DNA of 64,000 nt from Magicicada septendecula (Eukaryota > Arthropoda > Insecta > Hemiptera > Cicadidae). A program made the position numbers and the translations under genes. Shown here piece after piece: positions 11,447 through 21,879 of the stretch (position 1 is the stretch's first letter; each line of letters opens with the position of its first letter). The DNA lies in contig CM068374.1 of the NCBI GenBank assembly GCA_034769895.1, positions 356,721,802 to 356,785,801 on the forward strand. The letters are read 5' to 3'. The notes under the pieces are model-generated. The model saw nothing but the letters and a program-made list of their open reading frames with translations. It had not been told where the DNA came from and ran no database searches.

Positions 11447-12170
11447 CTCCGTACGGACGCAAACACTACTGACACACAAATTCCCCGTCGCCAGAACAGT
11501 TCTCTGATATAATATCGATTGGAAACCGACCGCATCGCATGAATAATTAATCCGAGACGTAATTACGGCTGGCGCGTGGAAAATTCCCAATTTGCAGACA
11601 GGATTAATTATTGTCGAAGTGGTAGCCGTATATAATACTGTTGCAATGGGCGTGACTCACTTTTCCCACCGGACTGTGCAGCAGGTTCAAGTTTAAGGCC
11701 GCGCCTCGTGCGACGTGACGTCCGTATAAAGTACGGTAAGCATATACTGTACACAAAATAAAACTTTTCAATACGCCCTCAGTAGCAGCAGCGGCGACGG
11801 TAGCAATCCGATTTGTGCGAATATTAGCGTATTATATAAGCTACAGGATGTTGTGTTGTGTTGTGTTGTGAATAATGTATAATAAGGAACCTTGAGATTG
11901 TAATATTCGGTGCGGAATGTTTAACCTTTCCAACGCGTTTCGTCCGAGTGATTCATGCTGTTTACCGCGTGCTAAGAATTATGAAACGCAATTAATCAAA
12001 CGCAGGTGAGAGACAAGAAAATGGTGTTCACTTCTACTTGCTGCTACTCAACATTTAGATAGTTTTTTGCTGAGCAACGAATGAGCAGTGTGTTTGAAAA
12101 AAAAGTAATTCATTCAAAATTATTAAATATAATTATACCACTACCGACTCGAAACACAAAGTTTTTTATT
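11447..12170. other. Spacer, nothing recognised
   Basis: No gene is recognised. A short TTGTG repeat lies near 11850-11868. Confidence 0.3.
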
Positions 12171-12173
12171 GGT

Positions 12174-13098
12174 CATCATCATCATCATCCTCAAGCTTTA
12201 AACCAAGAATGGTTTGTTCCGGTCTTAAATAGGGAAATATTACAGCTGGTCACTCCAGCGCTTCTTCGGACGTCCCACGCCTCTCCGTCCCCTCGGCTTA
12301 TATTTCCATAGTTGATTGGAGATGAGGCAGTCATCCATTCGGCAAAGATGTTCCCACCAATTCAGCCGATACTGGTCGATCCTGTCGAGTATACTCATAT
12401 ATTTTTTTTTTTTTTTTTTTTTTTTTTAATTGCTAAACTGCTATAATTGTTATTATTATACCTGAAGGTTGTTTAAGACCTGAAGATGTCAGTGATGACG
12501 AAAAGCTTTGTCTAAATAATAACAATTATAGCAGTTTAGCAATTTTATAAAAGAAAAGTAAGGATGGCTGCTAATTTAAACAATACGAAGAATAAATCAT
12601 AATATTCAGTTCCTGCCGTATAACTGTGTTTCTTCTATGATCATGGAGAGTATACCCTGGCACGTGCCTGAGAAATCTCATTTCAGCCGCTTGGATGCGA
12701 CTGGCCTGGCCTTTCGTGAAAGTCCAATTCTCAGACCCATAAAGAAGTGTGGGAAGAGCCAACACCTTGTAGAATTTTAGGCGTGTTCCTTTACTTGCTG
12801 ACTTAAGGGTTCGCCTGATGGTCCCGCACATAAGGTTGAACTTATGCTACTGTTCACCACGTCGTTGCTTGCATTATAAGACACACTGTAGCCCAGGTAT
12901 TCAAAACTGCTAACTTGTTCCAGGACAGTATCGTCTATAACAATTTTTTCCCGTACGGGATCAGTTCCACAAAAAGCCATCACCTTGGTTTTAATTGTGG
13001 ATTTCTGCAATCCAGAGTCTTTGCAGATTCCATTTAACAAATGTATACCAATCTGCAATCTGTTTTGAGAGTCCGATAGAATAGCCTGATCAAACAAC
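12174..13098 (-). pseudogene. Non-LTR RT, 3' part, same family as 39619-41145
   Basis: On the minus strand the protein runs from LLFDQAILSD through GTDPVREKIVIDDTVLEQV, MCGTIRRTLKSASKGTRLKF, ALPTLLYGSENWTF and RIQAAEMRFLRH. After the insertion at 12400-12596 it continues to LDRIDQYRLNWWEHLCRMDD and KYKPRGRRGVGRPKKRW, then stops, with a CAT-repeat tail at 12174-12188. It aligns almost residue for residue with the copy at 40380-41069. The catalytic FADD box has lost Ala-Asp by a 6-bp in-frame deletion. A frameshift near 12830 joins the two main segments. It is 5'-truncated just before the FADD box. Confidence 0.88.
12400..12596. mobile_element. Short hammerhead-like foldback insertion with T26 end
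   Basis: This 197-bp insert interrupts the RT at 12174-13098 and is flanked by TCATA at 12395-12399 and 12597-12601. The related copy at 40905-40920 has the uninterrupted sequence. It starts with a run of 26 T (12402-12427), then has perfect 30-bp inverted arms (12428-12457 and 12515-12544). Between them lies a hammerhead-like core: CTGAAGA (12480-12486), a GTCA-GTGA-TGAC stem-loop (12488-12499) and GAAA (12500-12503). I interpret it as a Penelope-derived terminal module. CTGAAGA departs from the canonical CTGATGA, so ribozyme activity is uncertain. Confidence 0.65.
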
Positions 13099-13099
13099 A

Positions 13100-13190
13100 A
13101 ACGTAAAAGTTTTACCTGTAGCCTGAAGCAGTTATAAGCTTATTATAAGCTGCCACTGGGACCGCTGTCCGTCTTGTTCTTGGCGACGAT
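13100..13190 (-). repeat. PLE terminal (pLTR-like) segment
   Basis: On the minus strand it reads CTTCAGGCTACAGGTAAAAC preceded by an AAGCTTATAATAAGCTG-type hairpin, matching the arms of the palindrome at 19821-20050. It lies at the 3' end of the PLE coding remnant at 13195-13935 and directly abuts the truncated RT at 13098. Confidence 0.55.
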
Positions 13191-13194
13191 GTTG

Positions 13195-13504
13195 TGTGTG
13201 TGTGGGGTGTGATATGTTCGAATAATGCGAGTGATTTTAATTATGTCTGTTCGTTTAGGATTTCGTTTTTGTGTGTTTGTGTATTTCCAATTGTTCAAGG
13301 GTGTCTAGTTTTCGGCCTTTTGTGTGTACGTGTAGAATATCCATGTTATTGTCGATGTGGTTTGCAAAGGTGGATTCGATAGTGGAGTGTAGTACCTTTG
13401 TGTGTTCAGTGTATCTTTGAAGTTACGTCCTGTCTGGCGTAGAATTTGTTGCAGTCTGAGCAATTTAGTTTGTAAACACCAGGTAGATCAAATTTGTTTT
13501 GTGC

Positions 13505-13568
<64 letters not shown>

Positions 13569-13935
13569 CTGTTTTGTTTGTAGTTTTGTATGCGACTCTG
13601 TATCCTGCTTTTTTGAATTTGTGGGCTATTTTTTCAGTGTGGTTATTGATGTATGTTAGTGTTATGAATTTGTTTTCTGTCTTTGTCTGTTGTTTGTTTG
13701 GTGTTTTGTGTAGGAGTTTATTGACTATTGTTCTGTTGTATCCGTTGGATTCTGCTAGATATTTTATCTTGTTTAGATCGTCTTTGTAGTCTTTTTCATC
13801 CAGTGGGATGTTGTTAAGGCTATGTATCATAGTTCTGAAGGCAGCTAGTTTGCGTTGTATTGGGTGATTGGAGGAATTGTGTATTAGTATGTCAGTTGTA
13901 ATGGGTTTCGTGTATATTATATTTAGTTACGGTAG
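13195..13935 (-). pseudogene. Penelope-like element RT C-terminus plus GIY-YIG endonuclease, broken
   Basis: On the minus strand the start reads YTKPITTDILIHNSSNHPIQ, then KLAAFRTMIHSLNNIPLDE and DLNKIKYLAESNGYNRTI (about 13720-13935), the RT thumb/linker of Penelope-like proteins. Next come KIAHKFKKAGYRVAYKT, the TG array, then GVYKLNCSDCNKFY (about 13440-13490), the GIY half of a GIY-YIG nuclease with its cysteine motif. The YIG motif is lost in a frameshifted region. The tail FANHIDNNMDILHVHTKG and LDTLEQLEIHKH (about 13270-13360) matches the nuclease end, including the catalytic Glu region. Frameshifts separate these parts. Upstream RT is missing. Confidence 0.8.
13507..13567. repeat. (TG)n microsatellite inside PLE coding region
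   Basis: About 30 TG units. On the minus strand they add a His-Thr run within the PLE protein, between the VAYKT box and the GVYKL nuclease start, at a variable linker. Confidence 0.95.
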
Positions 13936-14000
13936 TGGTACAATTATATTTAGTTAATCAACGGACACGTCATGGACAACGAAATCCAAGAATCAAAATT
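13936..14000. repeat. PLE flank shared with 20043-20085
   Basis: ATTTAGTTAA followed by CGGACACGTCATGGACAACG and AAATCCAAG occurs here (13951-13991) and at 20046-20085, immediately outside the palindrome. It is probably part of the same PLE family's terminal sequence. Confidence 0.55.
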
Positions 14001-14309
14001 ATTGTTTTTTTTTTACATTGTCATGATGTGTTTACACTGTTGTATAATTTCTGCTTTTAGCGCAGATTTTATTTCCGCCACGTTGTATGGCGTTACGTTT
14101 TCGGTTCTAACCTGCATCCGTATTATTAAATTTTCAGTCGTCTGTGGATTTTTTCAACTATAAAATGGAATAAACACAGGGCGAAAACAATAAAATGCTG
14201 TTTATTTCTGCCTGTTGATACTCAACCTTCAGAAAGCGGTTTTGTTGACGGACGAATGAGCAGTAAAGTATTCGTTTTTTAACAGACCCGTTGACTTGAT
14301 GAGTTCACA

Positions 14310-14748
14310 CAGTGGCCTATCTAGAATTTGGCGTGGGGAGAGGTCCGGTCGAGCGGGCTTCATGCAAAAGAAAAAACAGGTTAAGACTAATCAACATTAC
14401 TATGTTGAAAGTGCTTGAAAACGTGTGATAATATCCTTATAGCAAGCACATCAAAGTAAACGGTAAAAACAGAATAAAACTACACGTTGTTGAAACATTG
14501 TTTACACGATACTGTACTTAGTGGCTGAATTTATTTTCCTATATTTCACATTACAAACGTGTAATGTGTAATGCTGTGTAATAAACCTGTTTGTATACTA
14601 AACCAAAATTACTACATTAGCGTACACAGCTAAAAAAATAATAAAATAGTCTACACAAATTAAGATATCAACAAAATTCGTTATCTTTTTTAGACTCTCT
14701 GACGGGGGGTCCGGTCTTGATCGTCCCGCTCCCGTAAATACGGCCCTG
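14310..14748. mobile_element. hAT MITE with 8-bp target duplication
   Basis: The ends are CAGTGGCCTATCTA (14310) and the inverted TAAATACGGCCCTG (ending 14748); GGTCCGGTC follows inside both. The flanks are AGTTCACA (14302-14309) and AGTTTACA (14749-14756), an 8-bp target duplication with one mismatch, diagnostic of hAT insertion. At 439 bp it has no coding capacity. A second, interrupted copy in the opposite orientation is at 8850-9612. Confidence 0.82.
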
Positions 14749-14756
14749 AGTTTACA

Positions 14757-16652
14757 TGATTATGTAGTATCTACAGTTACTACAAATTCTCATTATACTG
14801 TAGGCTGTGACAAGTTTACTAGTACCACTCTAATTTGTAAATAATCCTCAGGCGTTAACAATATTTTCAACATGTCATAAAAAGTTCCACGTCATATGTG
14901 TGTGTGACAGTGATGTGAAGAATCAGGGGAAAACGAAGAGGCTAAAAAAAAAAACAAATCAAGAAAAAGAACTTTTAAACGTTCACACGTTTTAATTACA
15001 GTTGTTTCCCAAAGAAATTTATTATTTTCTGTAATAATACTATATACAAAGCTTATAAATACAAGCTTACACTATCTTTCAAATTTTTTTAATACTTTTA
15101 AAATGCATCATGTTACTTGCGGGAAAAACTATAAGGGTTCTTATTGTCCTTGATTGAATTTGAAGTCTCTTCTCCTTCACAAGACACTATATTTTCGAAA
15201 GTAACAACAAAATTTATTGTAAAAATAATTTAACAATAAAATAATGTAGTCATTTAAATACTTACAATTATTTTAATTATGATAAAGTTACAATAATTAT
15301 AATTTAGATATTAGAAAAACAACATTTGTTAGCCAACTGCAGAAAAACAGTGTAGCAGTTCGTATAGTTTTTGAATATTTGTGCATGCGCGCGAGCGAAC
15401 GTGAGAAAGTTTATGTATGAGTCGGAGGTTTGTGTATAGTGTAGCTACACTTTTTTGTTGTAGATATCATGAAAAAACCAACTCGAGTTATTTTTTCTTT
15501 ATTGAAAATTTGTAACCAAGGTGAACTTTGTTTTGTTAATTGTTAATATTATTAAGCTACATACTCATCTAGGGTATTCACTAACGTATGATAATCGTAT
15601 GTCTATTTTTGAATACACTACGTGAAAATCTTCTTCGTGCAATTTTTACAAAGCAGAGAAATATTTAACAGTACTACAACATATAAACAAAACAAACTAG
15701 GAATTTTTAAAATTTTAATTTAACTTAATGCCTAAACCTACATAAAACTTTTACTTACAGTATAACTTTGATTATAATAAACTTTCTGTCTTCACTGCTA
15801 ATAACTTCAAAACATTGCCAAAGATGGCAAGCAGTGCCCACCTGATGGATTCAGGCTAAAATTTTCTTTTTTACTTCGCTCGTCCTACCCAGTTATGAAA
15901 TTTTCTTAGGGTGAAAAATGTCTATTTTATAGTAGTATCATTTTTTTTTAAAGTAGTTATAATAAAATAAAGTTAAAACTGTACAATAAACCACTTCACA
16001 GTATAAAAATTGACCTTGAACAGCAAAGAACTGTAGTTATGCGACATCAGGTATTCAGTAGGAACACCTGATTCATTCTCACAGCTGATTTCATCATTGT
16101 TCTCACTGACCAGCTGGACCTCATCATCTTTCCCTTTTGTGCTAAATCTTCAACATCAGATAACTACCGATACTCATAATTTTTGTCAAAAGCAGATTAT
16201 GAGGTGTATAGTATTTAGTTTATATTCAGGACGGCAGTATTATCTCTTTAGTTTTAGGTTTCTAGGCTCTCATCGTTTGCCCTTCTCGGACCTTTCAAAT
16301 GGATTTTGAAGTATGCCGATTAGGGCATAAGTCGCTTGAGACTAAAGCTTATCGTTAGTTTAGTAGTAATCGTGAATTAAAAATAATAAATTGTGAAAGG
16401 TTTTCTGAGGTTCGGTCATTAACTAGACGCAGGGTTACAACGATTTTGGTCAGAGTTTCAGAACCTGTATACAACGGTACAGAAATAATGCACATGGCCA
16501 TATTTACGGAATATTATAATTATATCTTATTAATGTAAGAATAGTGTATGTGTAATAATAATAATTATTATTCTGTATATAAGATATATACACATTCACA
16601 AACAACACTCGTGATGTGTATCAATATGGTATCCATCCGGTGTCATCCATAG
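14757..16652. other. AT-rich region, nothing recognised
   Basis: About 1.9 kb of low-GC sequence without a recognisable gene or repeat partner. Small features are a GTGTAGCTACAC palindrome near 15437 and short CG-alternating runs near 15388. No splice-supported host exon could be argued. Confidence 0.35.
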
Positions 16653-17294
16653 GATAGTTGCCACCTGTCAACTCGTACTGGACCGCTATGGTAATGAGGC
16701 TTTTTTGAAGCGAGTAGTCACTGGAGATGAAACGTGTATCCACCACTTTGAGCGTAAAAGCAAGGGACAGAGCATGGAATGGAAACACCCCAAGTCCCCA
16801 GCCAAATAGAAATTCACGAGTCAACCCTCTCCAGGAAAGGTAATTCTTACAGTATTCTGGGACTTACAAGAGTCAGTACTGCAACAGTACTTGGAGACGG
16901 GCCTAACAGTAAACAGTGCAAGTTACAATGAGATGCTGTCCAACGAACTGAAGCCTGCAATTCGATCCAAACCCTGATGCCTATTTCCGGAGGAGTGCTT
17001 TTGTTGCATAACAACGTGCGCCCACACTGTCCAAACCCTTGAGAAATTGTGTTTCGAGGTGTTGAAGCATCCTGCATACATCCCCGATCTCGCCCCGTCC
17101 GATTACCATCTTTTTGGTCAGCTTAAAGACGCCTTAAGGGGCCGTCGATTCTCCTGAGACCAAGAAGTGAAGGAAGCGGGGTGCATACGTGGCTTGCCGC
17201 TCAGCCGAAAAACGTTTTTTCTGAGGGCATCAGGAAGTTTGTGGAACGATGTACCAAGTGTATTGAAAAGCAAGGGAATTATGTTGAAAAATGA
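16653..17294 (+). pseudogene. Mariner transposase, catalytic C-terminal half, inactivated
   Basis: The plus strand reads LDRYGNEAFLKRVVTGDETC (first catalytic Asp in TGDE), then FERKSKGQSMEWKHPKSPAK and an in-frame stop at about 16808. It continues KVILTVFWDLQESVL and MLSNELKPAIRSK, then LLLHNNVRPH where active mariners have HDNARPH. It goes on TVQTLEKLCFEVLKHPAYIP and DLAPSDYHLFGQLKDALRGR (third catalytic Asp), and ends KCIEKQGNYVEK with a stop at 17292-17294. The second catalytic Asp is replaced by Asn. At least three frameshifts (near 16970, 17022 and 17175) and two premature stops occur. The N-terminal DNA-binding half is missing and no TIR was identified. Confidence 0.9.
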
Positions 17295-18399
17295 GCTAAC
17301 TGTCAGAATTTTATTTTTGTCATGTAACATTAGGCCCGTCCTGTACTTAAAAGGATGTCTGAGATGGAAAGTCATGAAAGGTTTCTTTAAGGAATTACTA
17401 GAACTTCAGTAGTGTGCAAACAGCAGACGTGCAGTTGTGTGACGGGAGTTCATTAGGCGCCGGGATTGCGGTTTGGGAATGTAATCTTTATGTAGCACTG
17501 CTATTGCTTGTTGTCGGTCAGCGTTACAATGCATGCCGGGGCTTCGTCTCCCCCACGCAAAGCGGAAACTGCAGTATTTGTTGCAAGGTCATTACGTTGT
17601 ATTGTATCCGTACACAATGTACCCGTATTTGTAGGAAATAAATATAATGGAAGCGCACAGAACAAATTAGGAAATTAGTTCGCAAATAATATCTCGTAGA
17701 TTTAACGAGTTTTATTCTTTATTTTTTATTAATGTATGCTTCACGGTCCGAAATTATCATTTTCCTGTTTCCGTCCAGTTTCGTGGAGGGTGGAGTGTGG
17801 AAACATGTTCAGTGGCGGAAATCATGAGAGGAACTTACCCCCCGTAGTGGGGATGCGATTGTAACAGACTTCCGTTCCCTCACACGTCGCTGAGCGCAAA
17901 CTCGCACAAATTAAACTTAGAACACACGTAATGATTTTTTAAGTTTTACGCGTCAGAGTGTTACCAAGTCTTTAAATTGTTTTGACCATTATGACAGCCG
18001 TAAAAACTATAGAAGCAATGAATTGTGTATTTCAACAATTTAAACAACTCGTTGTGCCTTAAAATATGTCTTGTTGTGTTTTCGTAGTTATATACAACAT
18101 AAGTGGAGTGTGTTTAATGTAATTTTTAGTCTGTTTTGTTAACAAGCTTACGAAATACCTGTCAATAAAAAATTAGACTATATGTAACGTTTGGTTACAT
18201 TATTTTCGAATTACGAATGACAAAAATTGGCCTCTGAGAAACTTTCTTGTTTTAAAGTAGGTATGTGGTATTAGTGCACTGTGGAGAATAACAGTTTTTG
18301 ACAATATAAAATTTGAAAAATTATAGTGCTCTAACTTTAATTTTGAATTGGTTAATTTTCCAGTACATACAATCTACAAAACCCATACGCAATTTCCAA
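17295..18399. other. Spacer, nothing recognised
   Basis: No gene is recognised in this 1.1-kb stretch. It begins with the 3' flank of the mariner relic. Confidence 0.3.
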
Positions 18400-18553
18400 C
18401 AGAAATAAGACTGTTGCACACCACTATAGAAAATGTTTTTCCGATTAGCGCTTTCAAGATTCACAGCTCATCATCAGATCGCCATGAGCTGTGAAGCTTG
18501 AAAGCGCGAATCGAAAAAAAATTCTATAGGGCTGTGCAACAGTGTTATTTCTG
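18400..18553 (-). mobile_element. PLE-type hammerhead foldback (uninterrupted copy)
   Basis: Near-palindrome of 154 bp with arms opening CAGAAATAAGACTG / CAGTGTTATTTCTG. On the minus strand the loop half holds the core CTGATGA, a TGAGCTGTGAATCTT hairpin region, GAAA and GCGC. CTGATGA is the canonical hammerhead box. The outer foldback at 58071-58494 is the same family, and this copy shows it without the inner insertion. Confidence 0.65.
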
Positions 18554-18821
18554 TTTGTGATTATAACCACTAACAAAACTTTATAATTAAACAAAGGTTA
18601 CGCAGTTTGTTTACATCGCCCTTCATTGTGTCTTGTGACTTCCGAATGAAACTATATTAGTAGTACCACAGAAGGTTGGTATATTCCGTAACGGAGTTTA
18701 TAAACTGCAGAGGATGTGAAGTAAATATAAAAATGCACCTGGGGCAAGGAAAGAACAGCTATACAGAGATTACATTCTCTCATTTTGGATTGAGCAATAT
18801 ACAGAACAGTGAACAGATTAA

Positions 18822-19000
18822 TATATAAGAGCTTTGTAGATTACATACAAGAATCCTTCGAGGTAAAACATTTGAAATGCTTTGGCCACCTAAATAGAAT
18901 GTCCGGAACAAGATGTGGCCCAAGAATATTTAGAAATGGGCACCCACATCGTTAAAAAGAAAGCGCTAAACCTACACTTGCATGGTGAAGGGGGGGGGGG
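18822..19000 (+). pseudogene. Non-LTR RT C-terminal fragment
   Basis: The plus strand reads SFVDYIQESFEVKHLKCFGH, then LNRMSGTRCGPRIF and NGHPHR before a stop. KHLK.FGHLNRM..TRW is a conserved box near the end of insect RT proteins, and the copy at 32585-32935 has the matching QLKWFGRLN and GHGHPQQ. Only about 60 codons remain. A G-run lies at about 18989-18998. Confidence 0.65.
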
Positions 19001-19820
19001 TGTAGAAACTACTATGAGCAGATTGTGAGGACCGAAGACGGTGAATGCGATAGACGTGTGTAGTTGTAAAATAAGCCGCATTATATATGCGACTTTCTTC
19101 TTCGACGTTTTTTCAATTGACAGTAAGTTTAGAGTTTGATAATAGACGTCCGAGTTGTCGGCATATACTAAATGCTGATAGAGTTTATTAATTTTTGTTA
19201 TATAGAGGATATCCTATTCTACAGGAAGAAATAAAGAATAAATTTCATAGGTCCGAAACGCTTCGTTTTCAATTTATGGCTTGCAAAAAATTTCACCTTG
19301 ATTTCTGCTCCAAGGCTACAACTTAGCCGTATTGAAATTCTTGGATCTTAAATTAAAGGATAAATTTGATGGTTCAGTGTGTGGTTTTTGCCCTGCAAAA
19401 TTAATCCCAGAACTGTATCTTGGGTAGTTTTACAGAATCGTGTCGTAAGTCTCGAAAAACTGGTGTCGAAAACCACATTTTTTAGGTTTGATGTGAATTC
19501 CCTCGTTTAAATTGCTAGTAAATAAATGTAAAATTGTGGTAAAATTTATTAAGATATAAATTTCGAGAAATGTAACTGGTGGTCAATAGAAAGACGTATA
19601 GAAGGAGAATCCATAAGCGGGTCACGGAGCTCGGCCCTGTCATGTTAAGTCACCTGTTTGTTCCACCCGTGTTCGTCATAACTACTCGACAACATTGTTG
19701 TATCCATTTTACAAAGTCTACAAGTACCTAGAGCATTTCTTGACTACGTATTACTCTGTTACTATGTCATGGGAAGCACACGCATCATTACTGATGAAGA
19801 TGATTATTATTATTATTATT
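19001..19820. other. Spacer ending in a TTA run
   Basis: No gene is recognised. An ATT triplet run at about 19804-19820 abuts the palindrome. Confidence 0.3.
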
Positions 19821-20050
19821 AAATATCACTATTACATTAACGACTCGGAACACTAGGTTTTTTATAAGTAAAAGCATAAAGTTTTACCTTATAGCCTGAA
19901 CCGCTTTTCTCTTTTAAAAGGCTTCTTCAGAGGAGAGCCTCTGAAGAAGCCTTTTAAAGGAGAAAACCGGTTCAGGCTATAAGGTAAAACTTTATGCTTT
20001 TACTTATAAAAAACCTAGTGTTCCGAGTCGTTAATGTAATAGTGATATTT
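19821..20050. mobile_element. Near-perfect 230-bp palindrome, PLE-type with hammerhead-like core
   Basis: The two 115-bp halves are reverse complements centred between 19935 and 19936, with about two mismatched pairs outside a tiny centre. On the plus strand the right half carries CTGAAGA (19941-19947), a CCTTTTAAAGG hairpin and GAAA (19962-19965). The sequence CTTCAGGCTATAAGG-like in the arms and the flank at 20046-20085 link it to the PLE remnant at 13100-14000. Both halves therefore look like head-to-head copies of a PLE terminal segment. Confidence 0.75.
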
Positions 20051-21879
20051 AGTTAAGTAACGGACACGTCATGGACAACGAAATCCAAGTATTATTATTA
20101 TTATTGTTGTTGTTTTGCGAAAGCTGAAACCAGGAGTAGATCCATGCCATGGGAAAAGGTTTTGTGGTTTTGATGGGCGTCCGAATGTGTGCGGACCCTC
20201 CTTCTGCGAACACTAGTTTTTCACAATAGCCTACGTGTTCAAACAAAAAACAATTTTTAATACTATTATGTTTCTATTGTTGTTGTTGTTGTAAATCTTT
20301 AATATTACAAAACTGTTTCTAACATATAGTTTTCTCTTTTTTATCAGGTAAGTGCACGTCGTGGCGATCTTTTTTGTGGTGCTGAAAGAAATGAATGTGT
20401 ATCCTGTACAATGATACCAGGTATGACTATATTGTAATAATAAAACTTTCAACACTGTTTTGAGACTGCAATTGTAGAGCAGGACAGCGTTGCTCTTCAC
20501 GTAACATCTGCTCTTTACTTCGTTGTCAAGCGTTGGAAAAACGTCAAATCGACTGCTTGGTATTAGTGCTGTAGTACTTGTCTATAATGTAAAATTCGTG
20601 GCTGTGTCGTTGAATCTAATTTTTATTGAATGTTTAGGTAATCTTATGCGTCAGTTGTTCAAACAATCATCTTTAGTTTACTGTTTCCTATAATTAACAG
20701 CAGTTTTATTCAGTACACTGAGGATCCTTAATGAAATTCTTCAGAAACTGAATACACAGCCGAAGCTGTATTTTGAACTTCCAGAACTTATTTATTGTTA
20801 AAGTAATAGTAAAATATAGTTCTGTAACAGAACGTCGTTCTTTTTAAATGTTATTTAGTGAATTAATTAGTGACTAAGTAAACAGAGTCGCTTCTTTGTA
20901 ATTATATAATGTAGTGATCATTATATCTCTAAACTAATACCGACTGATTGGTTTTGGTCATAAAATCTAATATTTCTTGTTTTCTTTATTCGGGAAATTT
21001 TCCTGTAGGCATATATAAAAACTACATTACTCAGGACAGCCTGTATCCGCCAGCTTCAAACCCTACCGAATCACCGAACGGCGAGCCCTTCGACTTATCT
21101 ACCGCAGACCTCCCCTTACCAAAACCTCCAATAGCGCTCTGTGTGCACTCAACAAACTCTTCCCAAACCTCGACTCCTTCCTGTCCAGGATAAACTTGAA
21201 ATACTCCCAAACTGCAAAACAACGCACTTCCGTACAATCAAAAGCCACATCCATCAACACAACTACCCGCAGACCTTCCTCACTCATAAACCTCCTCCTT
21301 ATCATAGCCGATGGACCTCCTCCCAGAACTCCTCGCTGCCAGCGTCATAGAACATACTCAATTCCCATCTTCAAACATACTCAATCTGCCATCCTTCCTG
21401 ATCATATAACAATTTAAACTTTCCCTAACGACTTACCTAGTCTTTAGCTCACTTCTTTGTATCCCCCGTCTACACTGGCGCCTCTCTGTCTGTCGCCTTG
21501 CTCCAGCTTTGGCGACCTGCGTTACTCGCCCCTGTCTTGGCCGCCCTCATGTAGCCTATAAACTTTATGGCACTTCCATTACCTATATGGCTACACACTA
21601 CATTTACTCTACCTCGAATGTGGCTCCATCTTCTTAGCTTCCCGGCCTTCACTGGCTTGCGTCTCCTCACATCCTTCCATACGGCTGAAGGGGGTTTGAC
21701 CCAGACTTGTCCTTCGGGACAAGTCTGAAATAACACGAAAAAGAAAAAAAAGCACACAATCGCCCCATCGGTTTCGTGGTTGCTGCATTCGTCTTTTGCC
21801 TCTTGGGCCCTCTTGACTTCCCTCCAGCCCGACGATATGGTCTTTCCTGTGTCTAGTCCATTATGTCTGTTCCACGGCA
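20051..21879. other. Mixed non-coding region with triplet runs and one stable hairpin
   Basis: ATT/GTT triplet runs occur at about 20093-20115 and 20276-20292. From 21020 to 21450 the plus strand is C-rich and gives long frames in several phases, but none resembles a known protein. A perfect 11-bp hairpin with TTCG loop lies at 21702-21727. The 3' part (21470-21879) may be tail of the RT relic at 21880-22610, but I could not confirm it. Confidence 0.3.
21702..21727. other. Perfect 11-bp stem with TTCG tetraloop
   Basis: CAGACTTGTCC, TTCG, GGACAAGTCTG. A related imperfect hairpin lies at 52722-52747 (GAGACTTGTCC, AGAA loop), there beside a PLE terminal fragment. In protein sense both can read as TCPEGQ, so either RNA structure or a short coding relic could explain the conservation. 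Confidence 0.5.

Noticed and set aside
17167-17412. 81-codon plus-strand frame starting near 17167 as a gene
   Set aside because: It is an out-of-frame shadow over the mariner C-terminus, whose true frame ends at 17294.
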